Source of the DNA: an uncultured Opitutia bacterium
GTDB lineage: Bacteria > Verrucomicrobiota > Verrucomicrobiae > Opitutales > UBA953
NCBI GenBank assembly: GCA_903859115.1
Contig: CAIOLH010000197.1
Coordinates: forward strand, 1-5,488
Length of the DNA stretch: 5,488 bases
Direction: 5' to 3'
Position numbers and translations under genes: made by a program. This document shows, one piece after another, positions 1 to 5,488 of this stretch; within the stretch, counting starts at the first letter, position 1, and each line of letters starts with the position of its first letter. Below the pieces are notes generated by a model. It did not search any database, was not told the DNA's origin, and was given only the letters and a program-made list of their open reading frames with translations.

Positions 1-896
1 GCATGGTGGATGGTAATTTTAAATTAATTACGATGGTGGGAATAGATGCCGATACTTTTGCGGGTGCACCTGCTCAACTGAGTCAGGGACAAATCGATGA
101 CCTCCGTCTCCCCAATACGGTAATCGTTGACGAATGGGGCGCACAATTGATGGGCCGTCAGGTTAAAGGTCCCGATGGCAAAATAACCACCGTAGCACTT
201 AAGCCTGGTGATGTTTTTGAAATTAATGATATCGAAGCGCGCATCGTCGGAATTTGTAAAGTGCGTCGCGCGTTTACAGGCGGACCGTTTGTTTATACTA
301 CTTATGATCGAGCAAAGTCTTACACCTTGGGTGCTCGTAGAACTTTAAGTTTCATGCTGGTTGAACCAGTCGCAGGGGTAACACCCACGGAACTTTGTCA
401 GCGTATTGAAAATGAAACCGGACTGAAAGCTTGGACGACCGATACAGTGATATGGGATTGGACGGATCGAAGTTTAGCACGAGCAACTTTTTGGTGGTTC
501 TGGAAAAATACAGGAATTCCTTTTTCATTTGGCACCGCGGTGGCACTTGGACTTTTCGTAGGCATAGCGATATCGGGACAAACATTTTATTCCTTCGTTT
601 TAGAAAACCTAAAATATTTCGCCGCGATCAAGGCGATGGGCGCCAGTATGCGCGTCTTAGCGGCCATGTTATTTGTGCAAGCAACCACTGCGGGCTTAAT
701 TGGATTTGGTTTAGGTGCTGGGATGGCTCAAGCGATTGGACGCGTGATGATTGAAAAAGGTATGCCGCCTTTTGTGATGTTTCCCCAAATTTTAATTGCG
801 ACTCTCATACTCACGATGGGTATCAGTTTCGTCTCCGCAATTATTGGAATTATTAAGGTGTCGCGTGTCGACGCCGCTACCGTTTTCCGAGGATGA
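1..896 (+). CDS. DevC-type ABC transporter permease (FtsX/MacB superfamily), 5'-truncated by window edge
   Basis: This is the inner-membrane subunit of an ABC exporter, expected to work as a dimer with the ATPase and adaptor encoded next. About 297 codons are visible, counting from the Met codon at position 3. That Met is probably internal: relatives are roughly 380-400 residues and begin with a cytoplasmic tail and a first transmembrane helix, both missing here. Residues 1-165 form the extracytoplasmic domain. Three hydrophobic segments follow, at about 172-194, 219-243 and 259-284. Between the first two lies the coupling segment ENLKYFAAIKAMGAS (201-215), which matches the 'YATLKAMG' region of DevC proteins. 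The stretch WFWKNTGIPFSFG before the first of these helices also resembles DevC ('TPIGFIFGLG') more than stand-alone MacB. The protein carries no ATPase domain of its own. The stop codon overlaps the next start (ATGA). The family is confident; the exported substrate is unknown. Confidence 0.9.
   Translation, partial: MVDGNFKLITMVGIDADTFAGAPAQLSQGQIDDLRLPNTVIVDEWGAQLMGRQVKGPDGKITTVALKPGDVFEINDIEARIVGICKVRRAFTGGPFVYTTYDRAKSYTLGARRTLSFMLVEPVAGVTPTELCQRIENETGLKAWTTDTVIWDWTDRSLARATFWWFWKNTGIPFSFGTAVALGLFVGIAISGQTFYSFVLENLKYFAAIKAMGASMRVLAAMLFVQATTAGLIGFGLGAGMAQAIGRVMIEKGMPPFVMFPQILIATLILTMGISFVSAIIGIIKVSRVDAATVFRG
889..896 (+). other. ATGA stop-start overlap between permease and ATPase genes
   Basis: The permease TGA (894-896) overlaps the ATPase ATG (893-895) in an ATGA. 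A GAGG (889-892) directly abuts the ATG with no spacer, so it is too close to serve as a normal Shine-Dalgarno site for this start. The arrangement suggests that the ATPase is translated by ribosomes finishing the permease, which would keep the two subunits in step. The overlap is seen directly; the coupling is inferred. Confidence 0.7.
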
Positions 897-1612
897 CACA
901 TACCGTCGCAGTTGCCGCCCGTCAGGTGGATATTTCTTTTGGATCCGAAGAAGCCAAAGTCATTGCGCTCAATCACACCAATTTTTCTGCACACACGGGT
1001 GAGTTGATTATGTTGGTGGGCCCGTCGGGTTGTGGTAAAACAACATTACTTTCGGTGATTGCGGGAACCTTAACTCCGCAGTCCGGAGAAATTGAAGTAT
1101 TTGGTCAAAGGCTTGATGGACTAAGCCAAGAAGAGTTAACCACATTTCGTCGAAAAAATCTCGGGTTTGTTTTTCAGTCCTTTAATTTAATTCCCACACT
1201 TTCAGTGGTAGAAAATGTGATGATACCTCTGTTGATTCAGGGGGCTAGTCACGCGGTAGCAAAAAAGAAAGCTACTGAAATTTTAGAAAAGGTGGGATTG
1301 AAAGGCAGAGAAGAGGGGAAGCCCAATGCACTTTCTGGGGGTCAACAACAACGTGTGGCGATTGCCCGAGCCTTGGTGCACGAGCCACCTTTATTAATTT
1401 GTGATGAACCAACTTCGGCTCTCGATAAGGATACTGGTGCACAAATTATGGAAATGATCAGAGAACTTTCTCGTGCGCCCAATCGTTGTGTCGTGGTGGT
1501 GACTCACGACTTTCGAATTTTTAAATACGCTGACCGTATTGCAGAAATGGAAGACGGGAAAATTAAACGCGTTGTCGACGATCCTCGAACCTTAGACCCC
1601 ACCTACCTTTAA
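893..1612 (+). CDS. ABC transporter ATP-binding protein, MacB/LolD/DevA type
   Basis: This 239-residue cytoplasmic ATPase drives the export complex by ATP binding and hydrolysis as a dimer under the permease. All nucleotide-binding motifs are intact and in order: Walker A GPSGCGKTT (43-51), Q-loop with Gln95 in FVFQSFNLIPTLSVVENV, signature LSGGQQQR (147-154), Walker B LLICDEPT (167-174) with catalytic Glu172, D-loop SALD (175-178) and switch His205. The 'FQSFNLIPTLSVVENV' block is typical of the MacB/LolD/DevA branch, which partners FtsX-like permeases and performs mechanotransmission or export rather than classical import. The length is normal for a single-domain ATPase. The start is fixed by the 4 bp overlap with the permease and by the usual distance to the Walker A motif. 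LolD is the main alternative, but the neighbouring adaptor and outer-membrane channel genes favour a DevA-type efflux role. Confidence 0.95.
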   Translation: MTHTVAVAARQVDISFGSEEAKVIALNHTNFSAHTGELIMLVGPSGCGKTTLLSVIAGTLTPQSGEIEVFGQRLDGLSQEELTTFRRKNLGFVFQSFNLIPTLSVVENVMIPLLIQGASHAVAKKKATEILEKVGLKGREEGKPNALSGGQQQRVAIARALVHEPPLLICDEPTSALDKDTGAQIMEMIRELSRAPNRCVVVVTHDFRIFKYADRIAEMEDGKIKRVVDDPRTLDPTYL

Positions 1613-1618
1613 AACCCC

Positions 1619-2554
1619 ATGTTCAAAAAACGAATACTTCTTATTATCGTAGCTATCGCTGGTGCGATTGCCGCCTTTCAACTAACCCGTGGAACCGCTT
1701 CTGAAGTGGCGATTAAGCCACCGCCCTATGAGCCTGCAGTGAGAGATAAAAACGGATTAATTTCCGCAGCGGGCCTGGTTGAATCCTTAGCCGAAAACAC
1801 TTCTGTCGGTTCACCTAATTCGGGTACAGTAGTGACCATCCATGTGAAAGTTTGGGATAAAATTAAAGCGGGACAGCCCCTGCTTACTTTAGATGGTCGG
1901 GAATTAAATGCACAACTCGAAGTACAAAACGCCGCGGTCACGGCAGCAGAATCGGCGGCCGAACGTGCCATCGACCAAGCCAAGCGCTGGACTAGCATTA
2001 AAGATAGTGGTGCGGTGAGTGCTTCAGATTTAATTAATTATCAAATGGCCGCTAAAGAGGCCCAAGCTAAACTAAATTTAGCCCGCGCCCAGGCCGACCA
2101 ACTTAAAGTGATGATTGATCGATTGGTTGTGCGTTCACCTATCGATGCTACCGTCTTACAAGTGAATGTGAGAGTGGGTGAATTTGTAGCAGCAGGTATG
2201 AAAGCCCCCGTGATTTTAGGTAATATTGATCAATTACAAATTCGTTGTGACGTGGACGAACAGTTAGCCACCAGAGTACGTGAAGGACTGCCTGCCAAAG
2301 GATATCTCAAAGGAGAAAGCACACGCGCAGGCTCAACCGATCGAGCAATACCTCTGAAGTTTTTAAGAATAGAGCCTTTTGTTATTCCTAAAGTTTCCTT
2401 AACGGGCGCTAGTGTTGAGCGAGTTGATACACGCGTACTACAAGTCATTTACCAATTTGATAGACCAGCCGACCATAACATTTTCGTGGGTCAGCAAATG
2501 GATGTTTATATCGATACTTCAAAACCTTCACCCACGAATGAAGCGGTTAAATAA
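1619..2554 (+). CDS. HlyD/DevB-type periplasmic adaptor (membrane fusion protein) of ABC efflux system
   Basis: This 311-residue adaptor would bridge the inner-membrane ABC complex to the outer-membrane channel. An N-terminal anchor helix (about 5-21, after MFKKR) has no lipobox cysteine, so the protein is probably held by an uncleaved signal anchor. A split lipoyl/barrel-sandwich domain follows: the first half at about 60-95 (SGTVVTIHVKVWDKIKAGQP) and the second at about 169-200 (VRSPIDATVLQVNVRVGEFV). Between them, 96-166 is an Ala/Gln/Glu-rich coiled-coil hairpin. At its turn, R123-x3-I127-x6-S134 fits the R-x3-L-x6-S tip motif that contacts TolC-like channels, with Ile in place of Leu. 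A beta-barrel and membrane-proximal region fills 205-300. The gene starts 6 bp after the ATPase stop (AACCCC spacer) with no recognisable Shine-Dalgarno. DevB-like domain order and gene context make the role secure; the substrate is not known. Confidence 0.93.
   Translation: MFKKRILLIIVAIAGAIAAFQLTRGTASEVAIKPPPYEPAVRDKNGLISAAGLVESLAENTSVGSPNSGTVVTIHVKVWDKIKAGQPLLTLDGRELNAQLEVQNAAVTAAESAAERAIDQAKRWTSIKDSGAVSASDLINYQMAAKEAQAKLNLARAQADQLKVMIDRLVVRSPIDATVLQVNVRVGEFVAAGMKAPVILGNIDQLQIRCDVDEQLATRVREGLPAKGYLKGESTRAGSTDRAIPLKFLRIEPFVIPKVSLTGASVERVDTRVLQVIYQFDRPADHNIFVGQQMDVYIDTSKPSPTNEAVK
2538..2554 (+). other. 17 bp overlap between adaptor and outer-membrane factor genes
   Basis: The ATG of the outer-membrane factor (2538-2540) lies upstream of the adaptor stop TAA (2552-2554), in a different frame. 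The sequence before the ATG (CTTCACCCACGA) has no Shine-Dalgarno, so expression of the last gene probably depends on translation of the adaptor. This start is chosen because it gives a perfect lipoprotein signal peptide, and no other usual start codon lies nearby in that frame. Confidence 0.65.
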
Positions 2555-3938
2555 AAACTTTTTTATAACAGCAGCCCTACTTTTGGTTGGGTGTGCCCAT
2601 GAGGCTGCGGTGAGACCTGATGGTCTTACTCCCGTAAGTGAGTTTTCTTACAAGATTTCTGAAGGTAAAGTTGCCGATGACCAATGGTGGAAATCTTTTA
2701 AGGATACTAATCTCGACGCCTTAATCGAGAGAGCCCTTAAAGCTAATCCGGATTTAGCCATTGCCCAAGCTCACTGGCGAGAAGCACGTGCGAGTGTAGT
2801 AGCGGTGAACGCTCAATTACTCCCCCGTGTTGATGCACAGGCTTCGTATCAATCAAATCGGACATCTGCTGAATCAGGTAGAAATTTTCCAGGAATGCCC
2901 CGCCGCTTTGATACTTTAACTGTAGGCGGTCAGGTAAATTGGGAAATCGATTTTTGGGACAAAAACAAATTAAGTTCTGAATCAGCCGTCGCTGAAGCTG
3001 CTGCCGCTGGATACAGTGTTGAAAATGCCAAGGTGTCACTCGTAGCGGAAGTATCTCGACTTTGGTTTGCGATTCAATCGGCCCGCATCGATGCGGAGTG
3101 TTTATCGGATGAATTCAAAGCCCGTTACCGTGAAATGGAAATAACCGAGAAGGCTGTTAACGCCGGATTACTTTCTACCGATCCTCTTTCAACAACTCAA
3201 TTAGCCGCTGCTCAAGCAAAACTAGATATGTCAAATGCTGCCCGACGCCTGGCAGCTTATGAATCAGCTCTTCGTGCTCTGATTGGCGCACCGCAAACAG
3301 AAAAACTTCCGTTAACCCTTTCAACAGAAGTAAAAATCAAAAAGGTCCGCCCCAACTTTAGTGCGGGCATTCCATCTCAACTTTTACTAAGTCGCCCTGA
3401 TTTAGCTGCTGCTTCGATGAGATTAGATTCCGCCATGGCTCGCGAAGGTGTGGCTCGCTCCGACTTTTATCCGTCGGTGACGCTCAACGGTCAGTTAGGC
3501 TGGCAAGCTGACCCTGCTTCTAAAATAGGTAAAGGTTCATCAGGGTTTTGGTCTTTAATGCCTGCGGTTGATATCCCTCTCTTTGATGGTGATCGAAGAG
3601 AGTCACAACTCGAAGTAGCGCGTTCACGGATAGATTTAGCGGGTGCTGAATGGCGTAAGGCCGTACTCAATGCGTTTCGTGAAGTTGAAGTAACGCTCGT
3701 TGATATTAAAGAATTAGAAGACGAAGTTAAACTAGCTGAAAGAGTTTTAGAAGCGGTGACCCAACGATTAGAAAACGCCAAAACACGTTTCGCAGCTGGC
3801 GTCGCCGATGAACGTGAAGTGGTGATTGCAACACGCGACCTCGCTTTAGCGCGCCGCACTCATGCCAACTTGGAATTCGAAATCTGTCAGGCCACCGTAA
3901 GTCTCGCTGCCGCCACTGGTGGTGGATGGAAGAAATAA
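2538..3938 (+). CDS. NodT-family outer-membrane efflux lipoprotein (TolC-like channel)
   Basis: This 466-residue protein is the outer-membrane channel of the tripartite exporter, expected to form a trimeric barrel with a long periplasmic helical tunnel. It opens with a lipoprotein signal peptide: basic MKRLNK, hydrophobic core, and lipobox LVGC with Cys19 as the predicted lipidated residue. Ala follows at +2, consistent with outer-membrane sorting. NodT-family blocks appear in order: WWKSFKDTNLDALIERAL (50-67), NWEIDFWDKNKL (134-145), IPSQLLLSRPDLAAA (278-292), ARSDFYPSVTLNG (306-318), IPLFDGDRRESQLEVARS (346-363), NAFREVEVTLVDI (378-390) and a C-terminal ATGGGW (459-464). The two halves show the usual internal duplication of outer-membrane efflux proteins. 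The frame is open back to a GTG at 2412, but that start would bury the signal peptide behind 42 non-signal residues and overlap the adaptor gene by 143 bp. It is the last gene of the operon, followed directly by a terminator. Confidence 0.93.
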   Translation: MKRLNKNFFITAALLLVGCAHEAAVRPDGLTPVSEFSYKISEGKVADDQWWKSFKDTNLDALIERALKANPDLAIAQAHWREARASVVAVNAQLLPRVDAQASYQSNRTSAESGRNFPGMPRRFDTLTVGGQVNWEIDFWDKNKLSSESAVAEAAAAGYSVENAKVSLVAEVSRLWFAIQSARIDAECLSDEFKARYREMEITEKAVNAGLLSTDPLSTTQLAAAQAKLDMSNAARRLAAYESALRALIGAPQTEKLPLTLSTEVKIKKVRPNFSAGIPSQLLLSRPDLAAASMRLDSAMAREGVARSDFYPSVTLNGQLGWQADPASKIGKGSSGFWSLMPAVDIPLFDGDRRESQLEVARSRIDLAGAEWRKAVLNAFREVEVTLVDIKELEDEVKLAERVLEAVTQRLENAKTRFAAGVADEREVVIATRDLALARRTHANLEFEICQATVSLAAATGGGWKK

Positions 3939-3964
3939 AAAAGCCCCAGTTTTCTGGGGCTTTT
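3939..3964. terminator. Bidirectional intrinsic terminator between convergent genes
   Basis: A perfect 7 bp GC-rich stem, GCCCCAG (3943-3949) and CTGGGGC (3954-3960), closes on a TTTT loop. The stem extends by A:T pairs (AAAA 3939-3942 with TTTT 3961-3964). On the + strand the hairpin is followed by TTTTGTTT; read on the - strand it is followed by TTTTTTATTT. It begins at the first base after the efflux operon stop and ends 11 bp before the gnd stop codon on the opposite strand. It should therefore end both transcripts and prevent mutual antisense read-through. Confidence 0.9.
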
Positions 3965-3975
3965 GTTTAAAGCGG

Positions 3976-5472
3976 TTAAGCTTTAATTTGAGGACGCTTA
4001 GGATCCGGCCAATCAATGTGGAAGAACTCGCCACGTGGCTTATCAGTACGCTCGTAGGTGTGAGCACCAAAGAAGTCGCGTTGTCCTTGTAAGAGATTTT
4101 GAGGTAAGCGCTCAGTGCGGTAAGAATCGAAGTAAGAGAGTGCTGAACCTAAAGTAGGAACTGGAATTCCATGCTTCACGGCCAGGGCAATCACCTTGCG
4201 CCAATTTTTCTGGGCCTTCTTCACGGTCTTCTTGAAGTAAGGATCGAGGAGGAGATTAGCTAATTTAGATTTCTTACCAAAGGCTTCGGTAATTTTTTGT
4301 AAGAAGCTTGCACGGATAATGCAACCGCCGCGCCATATTTGTGCGATTTCGCCGAAGTTTAATTTCCAATTATATTCTTTCTGTGCTTCGCGCATTAATT
4401 GGAAGCCTTGCGAGTATGAACAAATCTTGGAGCAATAAAGAGCGTCACGAATTTGTTCGATGACTTTTGCTTTATCGGGATTGGTCATCGCACGCTTAGG
4501 TCCACGGAGGGCTTTAGCAGCAGCAACACGTTCTTCTTTCACTGCGGATAAGCAGCGAGCGAAAACAGCTTCAGCAATCGTTGGAGCGGCCACACCCATA
4601 TCGAGTGCATTGGCGCTGGTCCATTTACCTGTTCCTTTTTGTCCAGCAGTATCAAGGATAACGTCCACTAAAGGTACGCCTGTCTCAGGATCTTTTTGTT
4701 TTAAAACTTTCGCGGTGATTTCGATAAGGAATGAATTTAAATCACCCTTATTCCACTCTTCAAACACAGCACCAATTTCGCTTGGAGTCATGCCGAGGAG
4801 TCCGCGCATTAAATCGTAAGCTTCACAGATCATTTGCATATCGCCGTACTCGATACCGTTGTGAACCATCTTTACGTAGTGACCGGCACCATCAGGACCG
4901 ATATGAGCAACGCAAGGCACGCCACCTTTGATTGGCTTACCTGGTTTTGCACCGGTGAGCTCAACGCCGGTTTGTGCATCTACTTTAGAAGCGACTGCTT
5001 CCCAGATAGGTTTTAATTCTTCCCAGGCTTTAGGATCGCCACCTGGCATTAAGGACGGACCGAAGCGTGCACCTTCTTCGCCGCCCGATACTCCAGAACC
5101 GATAAAGCGAAGACCTTTTGCTTTGAGTTCGCGTTCACGACGAATCGTGTCGGTCCAAAGTGCGTTACCACCGTCGATGATGATGTCGTCTTTTTCGAAA
5201 ACTGAAGCGAGTTCGTTGATGACGGCGTCGGTAGGAGCGCCAGCCTTAACGAGGATAACTGCTTTGCGTGGCTTCTTTAAAGAAGCAGCGAAGTCTTTTA
5301 TCGTCGCACAGCCAGTAAGTTTACCGGGAGTGCTGGGATTTTCTTTTACAAACTCGTCCGTTTTAGCGGTCGTACGATTGTAGACAGAAATCGCGAAACC
5401 GTGGTCCGCGATGTTAAGGGCGAGATTCTGACCCATGACGGCCAGACCAATGAGACCAATGTCGGATTGCAT
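3976..5472 (-). CDS. gnd: 6-phosphogluconate dehydrogenase, decarboxylating
   Basis: This cytoplasmic enzyme oxidatively decarboxylates 6-phosphogluconate to ribulose 5-phosphate, reducing NADP+, in the oxidative pentose phosphate pathway. With the start at 5472 it has 498 residues. The N-terminal nucleotide-binding fold carries [11 protein letters not shown] (6-16) and NRTTAKT (32-38), whose Arg33 fits NADP 2'-phosphate recognition. Substrate and catalytic residues are intact: SGGEEG (129-134), then K201, H204, N205 and E208 in [16 protein letters not shown], and [12 protein letters not shown] with R465 and H471 near the C terminus. About 17 extra residues lie between SGG and K201 compared with E. 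coli Gnd as I recall it. The Met at 5472 gives MQSDIGLIG, matching the short leader usual for the family. An in-frame ATG at 5484 would add MGSL, and the frame is still open at the window edge. No typical Shine-Dalgarno is visible; a GGGG lies 6 nt before the 5472 ATG. The promoter is outside the window. Confidence 0.97.
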   Translation of the reverse strand: MQSDIGLIGLAVMGQNLALNIADHGFAISVYNRTTAKTDEFVKENPSTPGKLTGCATIKDFAASLKKPRKAVILVKAGAPTDAVINELASVFEKDDIIIDGGNALWTDTIRRERELKAKGLRFIGSGVSGGEEGARFGPSLMPGGDPKAWEELKPIWEAVASKVDAQTGVELTGAKPGKPIKGGVPCVAHIGPDGAGHYVKMVHNGIEYGDMQMICEAYDLMRGLLGMTPSEIGAVFEEWNKGDLNSFLIEITAKVLKQKDPETGVPLVDVILDTAGQKGTGKWTSANALDMGVAAPTIAEAVFARCLSAVKEERVAAAKALRGPKRAMTNPDKAKVIEQIRDALYCSKICSYSQGFQLMREAQKEYNWKLNFGEIAQIWRGGCIIRASFLQKITEAFGKKSKLANLLLDPYFKKTVKKAQKNWRKVIALAVKHGIPVPTLGSALSYFDSYRTERLPQNLLQGQRDFFGAHTYERTDKPRGEFFHIDWPDPKRPQIKA

Positions 5473-5488
5473 AAGTGACCCCATCGCA

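Noticed and set aside
431..754. 107-codon + frame inside the permease gene.
   Set aside because: It runs through the transmembrane part of the permease in another frame, has no hydrophobic pattern or family resemblance and no ribosome-binding site; shadow frame.
1..896. A truncated permease pseudogene lacking its first transmembrane helix.
   Set aside because: The frame is open to the left edge with no upstream stop or start signal, so the missing N terminus is explained by the window boundary.
1..1612. A MacB-type system in which permease and ATPase are one broken polypeptide.
   Set aside because: The two proteins are complete separate units joined by a clean ATGA overlap. In MacB the ATPase comes first and is fused; here the order and sequence match DevC plus DevA.
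2412..2537. Upstream GTG start extending the outer-membrane factor by 42 residues.
   Set aside because: It would overlap the adaptor gene by 143 bp and place non-signal sequence in front of a textbook lipoprotein signal peptide with lipobox LVGC; 2538 is clearly better.
3491..3859. 122-codon open frame on the - strand inside the outer-membrane factor gene.
   Set aside because: It is Ser/Arg/Ala-rich with no recognisable domain and is fully antisense to a well-conserved NodT-family coding region; a shadow frame.
4928..5383. 151-codon open frame on the + strand opposite gnd.
   Set aside because: It lies entirely antisense to conserved Gnd motifs, is Ser/Pro/Ala-rich and has no domain signal; antisense openness follows from the codon usage of gnd.
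1..5488. A previously undescribed system, CRISPR array, mobile element, tRNA or riboswitch.
   Set aside because: All but 43 bp of the window is accounted for by five recognisable genes. I found no direct-repeat array, terminal inverted repeats, transposase, cloverleaf or structured leader, so a new system is not supported here.

Overview
The window holds the downstream part of a four-gene export operon on the + strand and, converging on it from the - strand, a housekeeping gene for 6-phosphogluconate dehydrogenase. Base composition is moderate (mid-40s percent GC by eye) and coding density is very high: apart from the 6 bp between the ATPase and adaptor genes, the only non-coding stretch inside the window is the 37 bp between the two convergent stop codons, and a terminator hairpin fills it. 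The organism is clearly a Gram-negative (diderm) bacterium, because the operon encodes a periplasmic adaptor and an outer-membrane lipoprotein channel. The gnd protein has a long insertion just before the active-site lysine loop, and its general style reminds me of Verrucomicrobiota/PVC-type enzymes. That placement is a low-confidence inference from memory, not a search result.

Region 1 (1-3938, +): (i) the C-terminal three quarters of a DevC-type ABC permease, cut by the left window edge; (ii) a MacB/LolD/DevA-type ATPase with every catalytic motif intact; (iii) a DevB/HlyD-type membrane-fusion adaptor with a recognisable tip motif for docking onto a TolC-like channel; (iv) a NodT-type outer-membrane factor with a lipoprotein signal. 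The gene junctions are extremely tight (4 bp overlap, 6 bp gap, 17 bp overlap), which indicates one transcript and probably translational coupling. Together the products would form an ATP-driven tripartite exporter spanning inner membrane, periplasm and outer membrane. Its substrate cannot be read from the sequence.

Region 2 (3939-3975): a strong stem-loop with A/T tracts on both sides, able to terminate transcription from either direction.

Region 3 (3976-5472 or 5484, -): gnd, the oxidative pentose-phosphate-pathway enzyme, essentially complete; its promoter lies beyond the right edge.

I see no RNA genes, mobile elements, CRISPR arrays, pseudogenes or obvious horizontally acquired segments. 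This looks like an ordinary chromosomal region. The points worth a second look are the self-contained DevCAB plus NodT cassette, the lack of normally spaced Shine-Dalgarno sequences at any visible start, the 17 bp gene overlap and the Gnd insertion.
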